A program made the position numbers and the translations under genes. From contig NC_089591.1 in the NCBI RefSeq assembly GCF_019320115.1, positions 54,870,078-54,934,077 on the forward strand: a stretch of 64,000 nt of DNA, given 5' to 3'. Positions within the stretch are counted from its first letter, which is position 1. Each line of letters opens with the position of its first letter. This DNA is from Miscanthus floridulus. Its lineage: Eukaryota; Streptophyta; Magnoliopsida; Poales; Poaceae. The notes under the pieces were generated by a model that saw nothing but the letters and a program-made list of their open reading frames with translations, did no database searches and was not told the DNA's origin. Of this stretch, positions 22,474-35,934 are shown piece by piece.

Positions 22474-22887
22474 CTAACGGCATAGCTCGTCCACGAGCAC
22501 CTTGTATGTCTCGGCACATTCTCTCCGGTGCGCGAGGAGGACCGGGAGCGATGACGGGTCATCGTGGCGAAGGAGAGCGAGGAGGCGGTTGTAGTTGGGG
22601 AGCAAAGGGACGAGCACGGTGGCCTTGACAAGGCGGAGCGTGAGGAGGGGCCTGCGGGCCCGGAGAAGACGGCACAGGAGGGCGTTGGCCGTGCGCCCGT
22701 CGAGGCGGGACGCAGTGGAGAGGAGGAGAGAGACGCGGTGGTGCGCCTTAGCCCTTGGTAGCGCGGCCTGATGCATAGAGCACGTCCACCCGGCGGAGCA
22801 CGTCCGGTTGCTTGTACGAGGCACCCACGCCACCCTAACGCCGAGCCGCACACCCCTAGGCCATATCAACGGTGAACCCCAAACCAA
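22474..22887 (-). pseudogene. Possible PPR protein N-terminal fragment
   Basis: A 137-codon minus-strand frame ends LLPNYNRLLALLRHDDP, then ETYKVLVDELCR and a stop. These segments resemble the start of a plant pentatricopeptide-repeat protein (organelle RNA-binding helical repeats), where TYKVLVDELCRAG-type sequence forms the first repeat. No further repeats follow in any frame, so it would be a truncated fragment, perhaps captured by a transposon. The first 30 residues look unrelated. Confidence 0.35.
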
Positions 22888-23613
22888 CCAGTGCAGCCTC
22901 CATTTTGGGCCGCCGAAGAAATTCGTGAGATATACTTGGTTTTAATCCGAGTCCACCCATTATTAGGTCTCTCATGATCTGCTTAGCTCATCTTGTACAT
23001 CAATTGCCGACGAAATCGATGCTAAAGGCCACCATCATTGTGTCACCTCCTGGAGAGCCGCGAAGGACGGGGTCGTGTCGAAAGGACGCCATGGCTGGGT
23101 GCTCCACTAGGAGCCATCGCGTCCGGCTCAGCGCCAGCGTCGCCATTGGCCTTGCTCGCTCCGGTTGCTGGGACTTCGCCTTCCTGTTGTGTGGTGTCCT
23201 CTGTGACACATCATGCGAGCGAGGCGAGGCGGCTGCAGATTAGCCGGAATGAGTGCGCGTGGCTGGCGTGGGCACCCAAGCTCGCAGCTCATCGCCGCTG
23301 TCACGCGGTGGTCCGCTTGCCGACTTGCTGCACCGACGAGCAGGTTGAAGTCGACGAGCAGTTGTGAGCGGGACGGCGGCTATTTTAATCCCCATTGGTG
23401 GCAACCAACACCGAACACTGACATGTGGGCGCAGGATAAGTGGTGTGACGTCGACGTGGCTCCAAGTCGGATAAAACCGTTGTCATTTTTGCTCGGGGAG
23501 GTGGGCTGTCCGGTTTTAACAGCATCAGGAGTCTATTCGGATGGTTTTTAAATCTAGAGAGAAAAATCAAACTTCGACGATACTTCAAATAGGACTTCTT
23601 CCATTGTTACTAC
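22888..23613. other. Intergenic, no gene seen
   Basis: GC-rich, short overlapping ORFs only. Confidence 0.4.
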
Positions 23614-23855
23614 GCCCGTGTTTAGTTGGTGAAAAGTTAGAAATTTGGCTACTATAGCACTTTCGTTTTTATTTGACAATTAGTGTTTAATTATGGACTA
23701 ATTAGGCTCAAAACGTTCGTCTCGCAATTTCCAACCAAACTGTGCAATTAGTTTTTTTTCGTCTACATTTAATGCTCCATGCACGTATCGCAAGATTTGA
23801 TATAATAGATACTGTAGCACTTTTTGGGAAAACTTTTCGCAAACTAAACAAGGGC
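23614..23855. mobile_element. 242-bp MITE
   Basis: The inverted ends are GCCCGTGTTTAGTT at the left and GCCCTTGTTTAGTT read from the right. A 3-bp TAC flanks both sides (23611-23613 and 23856-23858), which suggests a PIF/Harbinger type. The interior has the grass-wide pattern with AATTAGGCTCAAAACGTTCG and TGCAATTAGTTTTT. Confidence 0.8.
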
Positions 23856-24208
23856 TACGATGTTATGTCCCGCCATGGATATATAATAGAGGGCGCCTTC
23901 TGTCACCTGAAGAAAAATCAGCATGCGCTGGCAGAGTGATTTTGGCCCATGCACTGCATGCTGTTGCTTGCCTGGTTGCCTGCACCTGCCTGCTACTGCT
24001 TATGTGTTGCTGCTGCTAGTGATGTTTTTTTTTCTCTCTTTTATTTTATTTTATTTATTTTCTATTAATTATGTCCTAACTTTTGTCCACCTTTATATTT
24101 CAAATACCCGTGTAGATATTTTTCTTTGACATGGCATTTTTTCTTTATGTTTTCTTTTTTCTTCTCCTTTGATTTTATTCTTTATTTATTCTCTTCTTTA
24201 TTCTTATT

Positions 24209-27200
24209 GTCGGTGCGGAATATGTCCGACTAGTAAATTTATGTGTCGTGCGTCGGATCCGAGTGGCCTAGCACGCAATAACTCAAGATTTATACTGACT
24301 CAAAATTAATGACATGTTAAATTGAGCTTCAAGAATTGAATTTGAATGTTGTTTCCCTCACTTAGCATTTTTGGCTAAGTCCTGAAAACGGCAATTAAGT
24401 TCAATTTTTGGGGATTTATCAAAAGAATTTTCATGAATAAAATTTGTTCAAATTTTGTTTCATTGCTTGATAGTATCCTTGGTCTTTGTTAGTGTGTAAT
24501 TAGTTGTGATGTTTGGTTAATGGTTGCTCATAAATTAAATCCCAAAGTTTGCTAACCAAAACTGTTGTTCAAACCCTAACTGGAGTTCAGCGTTTTAGTT
24601 TCAACCTACCCATGTTCTTGGCCTTGGATCTCTCCATCTTGTAAGAATTAGAGGTCGACCCTATAATCAAAGTTAGAGATCTCCTATAGATGAACAAGTT
24701 CTGTTAAAAGAGTAGATCGAGTTGTTGCACGAAATCAAGAGAACCAGCATGGAGAACAGAGCCGGTATAGTCGGTAAATAGTGCACGCCGACAGTAGTGT
24801 GCCTGGCTGCTCGTCGCCGACGCCACTGCCTTCGCGACCGCTTCCCAGCGCGCGGACACGTACCTGCTTCGCGGTGCCGAGCGAAGCAGCTGCAATCGCC
24901 CTCTCACGCCTCGCCCTTGTCGATAAGAGCCTGAGCTCGTCGGTGCTCTTTCCTCTTTTCCCCTCTCCGCTTCGTCGTCGACCGAGCCCTCCTCGCTGGC
25001 GAAATTCGCCGTGCCTGTTCCACCTCCACCCGCTCCATCTTGCATGAGGTTTCGCCCAGCCCACGCACGTCGTTTGAGCCCGGTTGCATCACCTCTACCG
25101 GCCTGAGGCCCCGGCACGGCTGTTTCCCGCCGCCGGGCTCTGCCGCACCGCCGCAAGCACCCCCGTTGTGGCCAAGCCACTACGGAGCATCTCCCGCCCT
25201 CTCTCTTCCTGTTCTGGCCTTCTCGTATCACTGTAATGCTCATCAGCTTTTTGTTTTTATCTCTACCGTGCAGGACGCGCCGGAACGCGTCGTCGCCGCC
25301 GGTTCGTGCCACCGTCTTCACCCTCGATACCGGTAGCATAGCTCCGCTTGGGCTCTGGTTCAACCAAGTAGCGCATTGTCATCGTGGTGAGCTCCTCGTG
25401 CCGCCTGAGCCCTTAGATGAACCTATACCATGCCGGAGTAGCCGGTCCACCGACGTGCCGTCGTGTTCTCTACCGCAACGCCGCCATGGCCGTGGCTAAG
25501 CACGAGCGGTGCCCTAACTCGTTCAACGGATAGCATGGTTGTGTTCACGGGTTGATGGGGAGTGCGTAGGTGTTCTTCCCGTGGCCGGTAGCCTCGCCGT
25601 CGGTTGCCGCCGCCGCACCAGAGCACCGCCGGGCCACCTTGGTCACCGCCATGCCCTAGAGTTTCAACCATCACCCTAGAAGGATGCGCGTGATCACCCC
25701 GAGCACTTAGGTACCCTCCCCGCCGTCAGAGTCCTCGCTGCCGGCAAGAAAACGGCCAACCATCGTGTACCCACGGGCGCGCGCGGGTGCACTGTGCGTT
25801 TGATCCTGGCCCCGCTGGTCAGTGGCTAAGGCTAGCTGAAGCTAGCTGTAAAAGGGTTTTTCTATGTTTTTGTTTTTTCAGTAAATGTTTAAAAGTGTTG
25901 ATTCTTGTTATTTTCATAACTAATTATTGGAGCATGATAAATTCATAAAAATTTCTGAGTAGCCTTGTTATGATATGATCTATCCATGAAAAATATGAAT
26001 TGGTCATTTTCAGTAGTTTTAGTATGCTTAAAAATTACCTCTTTTAATTATAAAATAGACATTGTATGATTTTTATAGACTAAAATATTAATCCTTTAAT
26101 CATGAAACTTTTCGTGTATGCTTTGCATGCTAATACATGCCTTCACAAAAAGTTTGGTACTGTTTTGATAATTCTAACTTGGTTAATTAAATTAAATATG
26201 TTTAAATGCCTTTTTCTTTAATTAATAAATACTAAATAAACTAGGAAAAAGCTTAACTGACTTTGGTGTGTTTTACACTTTGATTGTGGAGCTTGGAACA
26301 CCCAAACCATGTTGTTCCTTGGTAATTTAATTCCTTTCTTGATATGCTTGTAATCAACTTGTTTATTAATTAAAATGGCCTAATTAAATATCAAACCAAT
26401 AGATGCATGTATGAAAGTCTTGATTACTTCTTGTAATCAATATCTTGAGTAAGTGATTAATCCATGTGAATGCTTTTCCTGTTAATCACTTGCTTGTGCA
26501 TACTAGTGTAATTCTTTTATGATAAAGAACTAATTGATTTGTTAGTTAATAATGAAAATGCTTTTATAATAAAAACCATAGTTCCTTGGTGAATGAAAGT
26601 TGTACTCAACTTTCTTAACATTGTTTAACTTCTATCAATGCACTTGAATGTCTCTCATCATGCATCATGTCATGCATTCCATCATTTAAGCAAGCATCAT
26701 CTATTACATGTAGTTCATACGAGAGTGAGAAGGTTCGAGATGATCAAGTCTCGGAGGAGGTTCATCCACCAATGGTGTTGGTGGCTAGTTTGACCCCTGT
26801 GACCCTTTGAGGAATCTAACCTTCTTTGCAATGCAGGCAAACCCCGAAGCATAAACCCTTCTCTAGTATTTACGAATCCTTATTACACTTTAAGTCTTAT
26901 GTGATGTGCATTATGTAATGAGGAGTTGGTCGAATACCGTTGCTGCATGATTACCTTGATATTCAGATATCCTTAGTTCTACCCTGCTAGTATGAATAGG
27001 TTGATATCTCTGATGATTAGTTATGCTTAGACTTCAATAGAAGTCAAATGATGGTTTCATCGTTCGAGAGAACAGGTTTACCTTGCTCTTCTCAACTCTG
27101 GTTATGGGTTGTGTTATACCTTGGTTATGGTAATATTAATTTGAGACCGGGTGGGTGGCTCACATCAAGAATGGAGTCTCAATGTAGTGCCTCCGCCTGT

Positions 27201-27340
27201 GTCAATTGAGGAACGTACCGTTGTAGGCTACCATGTGGTCAAGACTTCGCAGTACTGGCCACATACTCAGATAAGCCTAATACCTCGACTATTCCATTAT
27301 GTAAAAGGCTAAACGCGCACTAGGAGTGGAGAGATGGTGA
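24209..27340 (+). repeat. LTR-retrotransposon sequence that hosts the Sirevirus insertion
   Basis: It starts TGTCGGTGCGGAATATG, then has a GC-rich block (24780-25800) and a long AT-rich block (25860-26650). It ends in sequence that continues at 50093 after the inserted Sirevirus: the phrases CACTAGGAGTGGAGAGATG here and CACTAGGAGTGGCGCAGGG there look like related parts of one long LTR. No credible coding region. It resembles the long LTRs of grass Ty3/gypsy elements, but I cannot fix its ends. Confidence 0.45.
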
Positions 27341-28644
27341 TGAAAGGATCAAGATGCCCAAGAGAGGGGGTGAATTGGGCTAATTCTAAATTTCTTTTAA
27401 TAATTAAGCCCTACACTTAGCCCATTTTACCTCCTTGTGTCTAGAAGTGTTTGTATTGCTCTACCGCATAAAAGTTTTGCACCCTAGGTTCCAATCCTAC
27501 CCTAGCATGGCAAATCTATGAATGTAACGACATGAATTGAATTGTTTAAATATAAATGCTCAAAGTAAAGAGAAGGAGAGGAATGCGGCGATGTTTTTCT
27601 GAGGTATCGGAGAGTCGCCACTCTCCACTAGTCCTTGTTGGAGCACCTGCACAAGGGTGTAGCTCCCCCTTGATCCGTGCAAGGATCAAGTGCTCTCTAC
27701 AGGCTGATTCTTTGACACTCCATCGTGGTGAATCGCCCACAGCCGCTCACACCATGATTTGCATCATCCACAAGCTCCACCGGATGATCACCAAGCTTCC
27801 AATCACCACCGAGTTGTCTAGGTGATGGCGATCACCAAGAGTAACAAGCATAAACTCTCACTTGACCAAGACAAGCCTAATGAGAAAGGTGGATGCACAC
27901 TTGTTACTCCCTATGCACTAATGAGGTCCTTAATCTTGGATTATCAAATCTCAATCACCCTACTAGGCTCTTGCTCTCCCTTGCACTCTAAAGATGTTTC
28001 TCAGCTAAATAAATAGGCAAGAGAGCTAAGTTGGATGAGTAGGAGAAGTATATACGCTCCCCACTTTAAAACATAACCATTATTTTTTAACTCAGCCGTT
28101 TTCGGGGTGACCAGACGCACCGGTCAAAGTGACCGGATGGTTCAGTCAGTAGCCAACGGCTACATGGCGTCAGCCTATCAAGGAAGGCTGTTGGAGTGAC
28201 CTGACGCTGGCCAGCGTCCGGTCCACATCCACTAGACGCGTCTAGTCAGGAATTTTGGTCTCTGGACCCTCTTTGATGCTGACCTAATGCTGCAAACTCA
28301 GCATCCGGTTGTTTACTGTTCATCGTCCGGTCCTCCCTAACAGCGAGGCCCTACTACTATAGATATGACTAGAGGCATGTCCAGTTCCAATCACTGTGCA
28401 TCGTCCGGTCGCTCCTTGGCTTCTGCTGTACGTGCTGATCACTGATGGGACGTGGCACCTGTGAGTCTGGTCATCACTAAAATAGCGTCCAGTCAACGTT
28501 TGACCCTCCATTCACTTCCAATTCAAAATCCTTTATGAATGAGGTTGACTCTAGTTGATCTTTGGGCTATTCCTAAGCTACCTAGTGCTAAGTTTGATAA
28601 GTGTACACCACACCTAACTCATTAGACTCACCTAGATGCTTTCA
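27341..28644 (-). repeat. Sirevirus 3' LTR (1304 bp)
   Basis: It holds a minus-strand TATATA near 28048-28054 and several GC-rich quasi-palindromes such as GCGTCCGGTC. Compared with the partner LTR it lacks the 291-bp stretch corresponding to 49790-50080. Confidence 0.85.
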
Positions 28645-28660
28645 ATTTCCCTCTTTTTGG
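28645..28660 (-). promoter_or_regulatory. Polypurine tract of the Sirevirus
   Basis: On the minus strand this is AAAAAGAGGGAAAT, directly next to the TG that opens the 3' LTR. It is the expected primer for plus-strand DNA synthesis. Confidence 0.8.
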
Positions 28661-31600
28661 TGATTGGTGACAATACAGCCTCAAGTATGTATAAAAGATG
28701 AGTGAGGTTTTCAACATGATTGGTTCATATAAGCAATTGACAATAAGAACAAAAGAGGTTAGGCATGCTTATATGATCCAAGCCAACACAATGTACTCAC
28801 AAGATATGAAATACGTATGAGTACACAAAGTAAAGCTCATTTGTATCGGAGTAAAACATGGAAGCAAAGCAAATGAGCATAACAAAATGACATGACATAT
28901 ATATCAAAGTAGAGAGCACACATGTCACATAAGTTTCACAATCACACATATATAACAAATAACACAATGCATGAAAGTAAACATGAATGCATGAAGTATC
29001 ACACACAAAAGACCGAGTCCATCTCACAAGCTCCCCCTAACTCTAACATACTCGCTCCCTCTCCCCCTTTGGCGTCAAGCACCAAAACCTAAGGGTTGAA
29101 CGGTGGGGTAGAAGCAGATGAGTCGGGCGCTAAGGTGTGGTGAGAGATCTAAAAATGAGCTGCATCGTCCTCGGACCCTAAACTCTGAGCGATCGGACCC
29201 TCTATCACTAGAAGTGGAGGTGAAGCAGTATGGGTTTGCTCAATGGACTCAATAGCTAGGTTGACCTATGGTAACACTAAAGCTATGGTAGTAGCCTGAC
29301 CCTATGGCTCAAAATATGTCACTATAGGAAGTGGAGCCACAACTACCACTATTGCTGTCGTTGTCGTTGAAACCTCAAAGGTGGGAGTGACTGTCAGAGG
29401 TGGCTTGGACGAAGCAATAGAAGATGGGATCATCTCAGTAGTCCCGATGACCGGAGCGGCTATGGTAGGAGCAAAGACTCAAAACTCTGGCGGTGTAAGC
29501 TGTCCTATGAGCTCACTGAAAGTAGCACCTAGACTCTTGGAGATAGGGGTGTCCATCACTAGCACTGGCATGGACTAAGTGGGAGTGAAGCCCATGAGTA
29601 TAGGAGTAAAGTGTTGAGCCTGCTCTATCCTAGGTGAAGCAAACCACTAAGACACCTGCTTGGTAGCTGAGGCAAACTATGTAGCCGGCTGTCCCTAACT
29701 CTCAAGCCCACTAGGCTGTATAGCTAGAGTCATTAGGGTAGTACCGTAGTAGTAGCAGGCTGACCGAGCTGCAATGTGGGCTGGTGAGGAGCAATTCCTA
29801 TAGCCGAAAAACATGCTGCATGAAACCAAAAAGCTACTGCTGAATAACTAGCTGCTGCTGCTACTAGAACTGATCCTGACGTGCCTGCACCTGAGTAATG
29901 GTAGCTATTGTCTCCTATGCTTGACGAGCCTGGTCTTACCGCATGCACTTAAGTATAGCTAGTAAGGCAGGGTCTGTCTATGGCGGCTATGGCTGTGGTG
30001 GAGCTGAGCTGGAGCCACCGGCCTCTCTATTGTGTGCACGTGGTGGCATATGCAGGATGGGCTGTTAGTCAGGTCGCTCTTGACCATGTCCTCTTGTGCC
30101 TCTAGATGCTCTAACTCAGTCTCAGCAATGGCCCTGATGGCCTTATCCTACTTAGCTATAGTCTCTGGCACCTCTGGTCTCTGGCTCGGCTGGCTAGGAG
30201 TCCTCCCACGACTATGACATAATAGCTAGCTCATGTAGTATTGTGAGAACTCTGTAGTAGCACCACTCCACTCAGCCAGTGTCTCTTGGGATATCTATGA
30301 AACTTCCTGTAAGATAAGAAATGTGATATAGTGAGTATATGGCACCTAACAATGGCCTCTGAAACCCTCTGCTAAGGTGTCATCCATCTCTTAGAGCATC
30401 ACATCCCAAATATCAAACACAGTCTAAGAGATCAAGTGGTGGACTAGCCAAAGCTGAATACGTGTCAACCCCTCACGATAGCCACTCCTCGGGAGCAAAG
30501 ACCTCCTTATGACTACATCAAGGATATGAGCTGTAGGTGTAAGGTCACATGGTGTGTGGCTCGATCCCTCTCCAAATGGCTTAGTGAAACAAGCTCTGAC
30601 CAAGTTTGTGGGTGGTACTAGTTCGCCGTGAGGGCGTCTCGGTGCTCTATCGCTCCATAACAAATCTCGTGAATCTGAATAAGAGACTTTGAAATCCTCA
30701 ATATCTCACTATCCCTCGAGCTCTAGAGCCTATAATCACAGCCTCAGAAGGCAAAGTGAATGTACCTGTGCCTCGGGTCAATCCACAAAGAAGCATAGAA
30801 CATATCGACCAGTTCGTCCTATGAGATCTACCAGACCTGGCAGGTAGTTGAGGTGGGAATGGATCTACTCTCCGCCAGTCAGATTTTGAAATAGAGCTCG
30901 TGAACATAGTTACGACCGGACATGCAGATGCAAAAGACCTGACGCTGCTCCTCCAGAGTCTGATCACAAATAGAGAGCTTCAGAATGTCGCAAACATCGA
31001 CCGGACACGTCCGTGGCACTATGACTGGATGCAGAGCTGAGTCCGGTCAATCCTGTGTTACATCTCACGCTGACTGAACGTGAATTTCAACTTGTCACCG
31101 GCTGCACGTGAAACACTGTTGATCATTCGGTTCCTCTTTAGTTACTATATCTTCTCCTGATGTACTGACCGAACGCTGTAATGGGTGTGTCCGGTCCTTG
31201 CGTCTGGTCCCTCTTTAGCTATGTTTACTCCTTTCTTCACGACGCTTTCTCCCAACCAAGTCCCAACTTCAATAAGACCCAAATAAACACCAATTGGGAC
31301 AGATATGAAAGACTTCTCTCAAACCCTCAATTTTTTCAAAATAATTTGCCTTCGGCTATAGTTCTTTCTAGAAAAATAGGCAACAAGAGAGTCGAGGATC
31401 AACATGTGGCAACTCAACAGGGTTTATAACCAATAGGAGACTCAAATGCTCTCCCTATTTGTTGATGAACATAGTGGAAGCTGAAAAAATAATCGAAAAG
31501 AAACAACAAAGCAACACACATACATATGCATTGCAATACTTGAAAGAAAATCTAGTTGCTTGTTATGTTTGATCCAAGGTTAAGTTTTTTCACACACTTT

Positions 31601-31830
31601 TTGGTGGTTATTTTAACCATTTTAGACAAGCCCTAAGTGCATTACTAAAAATAAACATGTTTTATATTACAAATGCAATGTAAGGGACAACACAAGCTCA
31701 TTTTTTAGTGAAGTTACTTAGGTCAAGCACATTGGGCTCATTCCTCAACCGACAAAAAGTAGCCTCGTCTAGTGGTTTTGTGAAGATATTCGCCAATTGA
31801 TTCTCGGTCCTCACACCTTCTAGTGATATA
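28661..31830 (-). other. Sirevirus 3' internal region, no intact ORF
   Basis: About 3.2 kb between RNase H and the polypurine tract. In Sireviruses this position often holds an envelope-like ORF or long untranslated sequence. Here only short broken frames remain, for example on the minus strand at 30698-30967. The LTR-type GC-rich motif (CCGGACACGTCCG and CCGGTC) also appears at 30990-31200. Confidence 0.5.
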
Positions 31831-33112
31831 TCATTTTTTAGCAATATGATCTCTAAGAAAGTGATGACGGATATCTATATGCTTGGTGTGAGAGTGTTGA
31901 AACGGGTTATTAGCAAGTTTTACCACGCTCTCATTGTCACATAAAAGATATACCTTTTCTAGAACTACACCATAGTCTAGAAGAGTTTGCTTCATGCAAA
32001 GGATTTGTGCACAACAAGCACCCATGATAATGTACTCCGCCTCGGCGGTTGACAATGCCACACTATTTTGCTTCTTAGAGGTCCAAGACACTAGTGATCT
32101 ACCAAGCAAATGGCATCCTCTGGATGTGTTTTTTCTATCAATTTTGTAACCGACATAATCCAAATTGGAATAGCCAACTAGTTGGAATCTAGCTTCAAAA
32201 GGATACCAAAGACCAATGCTTGGTGTGTGCTTAAGGTATCTAAGAATTCTTTTAATAGCAACCTAGTGAGCCTCCTTAGGATTAGCTTGAAATCTAGCAC
32301 ACATACACACACTAAACATGATGTCGGGCCTAGATACGGTCAAATATAACAAGCTACCAATCATAGAATGGTAGAGAGTTTGATCAACCGATTTACCTCC
32401 CTCATCTAGGTTGAGATGTCCATTAGATTGCATTGGTGTCTTGATTGGCTTATATTCATCCATTTTGAACCTCTTGAGAAGATCCTTGGTATCATTTTCT
32501 TGAGAGATGAAAATCCTTTCTTTTATTTGCTTGACTTGAAAGCTAAGAAAGAATGTAAGTCCTCCAATCATAGACATCTTAAACTCCTTTGATATCAATT
32601 CACCAAACTCTTTGCAATAGTCTTTATTTGATGAGCGAAGCCAAATATGATGTCATCAACATATACTTGACAAATAAAGATCTCTCTATCAAGCTTCTTG
32701 GTGAATAGTGTGGTGTCGACCTTCCCAATAGTAAAGCCCTTTTCAATGAGGAAATCCCAAAGATGCTCATACCAAGCTCTAGGGTTTGCTTTAGCCCATA
32801 TAACGCCTTAGACAACCTAAAAATATGATTAGGATATCTAGGGTCTTTGAGCCTAGGAGGTTGATCAACATAGACTAGTTTATTTATGAAGCTATTTAAA
32901 AATGTACTTTTAACATCCATTTGATATAATCTCATTTCATGATGAGATGCATATGCAAGAAAGATACGAATGGCTTCAAGTCTTGCAACCGGTGCAAAGG
33001 TCTCTCCAAAATCCAACCCTTCAACTTGTGAGAACCCCTTTGCAACTAGCATTCTCTTATTCCTCACAACGATGCCTCGATCATCTTGCTTGTTGTAGAA
33101 TACCTACTTTGT
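31831..33112 (-). pseudogene. Sirevirus reverse transcriptase / RNase H remnant
   Basis: Ordered pieces on the minus strand. RT start: MRNKRMLVAKGFSQVEGLDF, ETFAPVARLEAIRIFLAYA and QMDVKSTFLNSFINKLVYV, then LSKALYGLKQ; the next bases carry a broken YVDD region. RT end: MIGGLTFFLSFQVKQ, and the connection MIGSLLYLTVSRPDIMFSV. RNase H: DYVGYKIDRKNTSRGCHLLG, QNSVALSTAEAEYI, LLCDNESVVKLANNP and HTKHIDIRHHFLRDH. The pieces are in different frames with stops between them. These are the textbook Ty1/copia RT and RNase H signatures. Confidence 0.9.
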
Positions 33113-33521
33113 TCCAATGACTCTTGCATCTTGTGGTCGCTCTTCAAGTGTCCAAACTTCATTATGGGTGAAGTTGTTCAATTCTTTATACATGGCATTT
33201 ATCCAATCTAGATCTTGAAGAGCTTCTTCTATAGTCTTAGGCTCAATGCAAGAAACAAACGAGTGATGTTTAATAAAGAAAGCAATTTTTTATGAGCGAG
33301 TCATTACACCCTTTGAAGGACTCCCTATGATGAGATCTTGTGGATGTGCTTGAAGTATAGGAGAATTTCTTATATCAACCACTTAAGGAGGAGGTTATGG
33401 AGCATCAACATCTTAAGCTTGTGCCACCATCTAGTCATGAGAGACATGAGTACCTTCATTTTCTACTCCCATCTTTATCATCATCCTATGGCACATTTGA
33501 TGAAGAGGGTGTATCAATCAC

Positions 33522-35330
33522 TTAAACATCATCTTCATCATCTTTGGGCTTGATGTCTCCAACCAGAATGTTCTTCATGGCCTCCCTCAATGGTTCATCA
33601 CCTACATCATCAACATTCTCATGTGCTCCCTGGGAGCCATTAGATTCTTTAAATTTCACATCATATGTTTCTTCAACCAAGCCGATGGCATAATTAAATA
33701 CTCGATATGCTTTGGACTTTGATGAGTAACCAACAAGAAAATCAATATCACGTCTTTGGAACTTCCCTAGGTGTTGTCGCTTCTTATAGATGTAGCATTT
33801 GCAACCAAACACCTAGAAGAATGAGACGCTCGGCTTCTTCTCATTGAGCAACTCATAAGGGGTCTTACCAAGAAACTTTTGGAGAAATAGGCGGTTAGAT
33901 GTATAGTATGCGGTGCTGATGGCTTCTGTCAATAGATCTTGAGGTGTATTATACCCATCAAGCATTGTTCTTATAAAGGTGATTAGTGTTCGGTTCTTTC
34001 TCTCTACTACACTATTTTGTTCTAGCTTCTCATTTTTTGCTCTTGTCTTTCTAATGATTTTTGTGTATTGTTTTAATAATTTTACAAGATCATCATAAGA
34101 AGGTGATTCAAATTCATCATCACTATCACTTCCATTTTCATCATCACTAGCATTGTCATCATCATTTTGTACCTTTCGTTCACCCTTGGCCATGAGGCAT
34201 GGATGTGTAGAGGATGATGACGGTGGTATCGATGAAGATAGTGAAGAGCCAATCACAAGAGCGGCCACCTTCTCCTTCTCATTTTCACTTTCATCATCGG
34301 ATGAGACACTTGATGATTCAATGTTCATGAGCCAATCACCAACAATATAGGCCTTGCCATTCTTCTTCTTGTGAAATTCCTTTTTCTTGCCATCTTTCTT
34401 CTTGTATGGCTTGTTCTTCTTCTTCTTCTCATCATCATCACTTGAGTCATCTTTCTTGCCCTTATACTTTTTCTTGTACTTGTCTTTCTTGGATTTGGGC
34501 ATTGATGGGCTAGATGATTAAGATCTCTACAATTATAGCAATTCATTTCAGAGATGGGCTTCGTTCTATTACTAGTGAAGAATTTCTTCTTCTTGCCATT
34601 AAACTTGACACTATTCTTGTTTAGCTTCTTGAGCATCTTGGCAGTTCTTCTCACCATGAGAGCAAGGCTTGCATCATCAATCTCATCATCACTTGAGCTA
34701 TCATGATCAACTTTTGCTTTGCCCCTCTTCTTTTAGCTAGCTTTGAATGCCAAATCTTTCTTCTTGGTGGAAGAAGAGCCATCTTGTGGAGTGATGTGCA
34801 TGTACATCTCATGTGCATTAATCTTCCCTAATATTTGAGTTGGCGTAGCGGTGGAAAGATCACCTTAATGAAGCACCATCACAATATGCTCATACTTGTC
34901 AATGGGGATGACACTCAAGATCTTTCTCATAACATCGGATATTTGCATTTGAGTGAGTCCAAACCCATTGACCTCCTCTATAAGAATATTCAAGCGTGAA
35001 TACATTTTATTAGCACTTTCACTAGGAAGCATTTCAAATGAATTAAGCTTCTTCATTATAAGGTGATAGCGTTCCTCATGCTCACTCTTGGTTCCCTCAT
35101 GGAGCGCACAAATATCTGACCATAGTGAATGGGCATCTTTATGGTTCCGCACACGGTTAAAGACATCCTTGCAAAGGCCTCTAAAAAGAGTATTTCTAGC
35201 CTTTGCATTCTACTGCTCATAGTGAACCTTATCACCTTGAAGGTTAGCAGGATCCCTAGGTGTTGGGAAACCTTGTGAGGCGTCTCTAAGCACTCTAACA
35301 TCTAAAGCCTCTAGGTACGCCTCCATGTAA
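33522..35330 (-). pseudogene. Sirevirus gag with fused integrase remnant
   Basis: From 35330 leftward: gag capsid remnants (RNHKDAHSLWSDICALHEGT, EERYHLIMKKLNSFEM, MYSRLNILIEEVNGFGL), then a CCHC zinc knuckle CYNCRDLNHLAHQC near 34530, then a lysine-rich and Asp/Ser-rich tail. At about 34022 the gag coiled-coil (TRAKNEKLEQN) runs in frame straight into integrase C-terminal sequence (SVVERKNRTLITFIRTML, TAYYTSNRLFLQKFLGKTPYELL). Then come FGCKCYIYKKRQHLGKFQRR and GYSSKSKAYRVFN. The protease and the zinc-binding and DDE parts of integrase are absent. The gag frame itself has stops and shifts. Confidence 0.85.
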
Positions 35331-35424
35331 ATTTTTCAATAATGAAAATCATCTCCCTCAAAGATGGAAATGGGTCCATCCCCGTGGGACATCTTGCTCT
35401 ATGCGGTTAAGCCTAATTTAAAGA

Positions 35425-35445
35425 GCACGAGGCTCCGATTCTAAC
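35425..35445 (-). promoter_or_regulatory. Primer-binding-site remnant of the Sirevirus
   Basis: Minus strand after the 5' LTR: GTTAGAATCGGAGCCTCGTGC. It resembles the usual TGGTATCAGAGCCTCGT of copia elements, complementary to initiator Met-tRNA, with several changes. Confidence 0.6.
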
Positions 35446-35934
35446 TGAAAGGATCAAGATGCCCAAAAGAGTGGTGAATTGGGCCAATTCTAAATTTCTT
35501 TCAATAATTAAGCCCTACACTTAGCCCATTTCACCCCCTTGTGCCTAGAAGTGTTTTTATTGTTCTACCACACAAAAGTTTTGCACCTTAGGTTCCAATC
35601 TTAGTCTAGCATGGCAATTCTAAGAATGTAAAGACGTGAATTGAATTGCTCAAATATAAATGCTCAAAGTAAAGAGAATGAGAGGAAGCGACGATGTTTT
35701 TCTAAGGTATCGGAGAGTCGCCACTCCCCACTAGTCCTCGTTGGAGCACCCGCGTAAGGGTATAGCCCCCCTTGATCTGTGCAAGGATCAAGTGCTCTCT
35801 ATAGACTAATTCTTTGACACTCTGTCATGGTGAATCACCCACAATCGCTCACACCATGACTTGAGTCATCCATAAGCTCCGCTAGATGATTACCAAGCTT
35901 CCAATCACCACTAAGCCATCTAACTGATGGTGAT
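35446..35934 (-). repeat. Sirevirus 5' LTR, part 1
   Basis: Starts with TGAAAGGATCAAGATGCCC like 27341. It is cut by the gypsy insertion at the target GTGAT (35930-35934). Confidence 0.9.

Noticed and set aside
22564..22761. 65-codon plus-strand ORF opposite the PPR-like fragment
   Set aside because: It is the complement of the GC-rich frame, with no start context or homolog.
24704..25363. 219-codon minus-strand ORF
   Set aside because: It lies in GC-rich LTR-like sequence, overlaps other ORFs in several frames, and has no recognisable domain.
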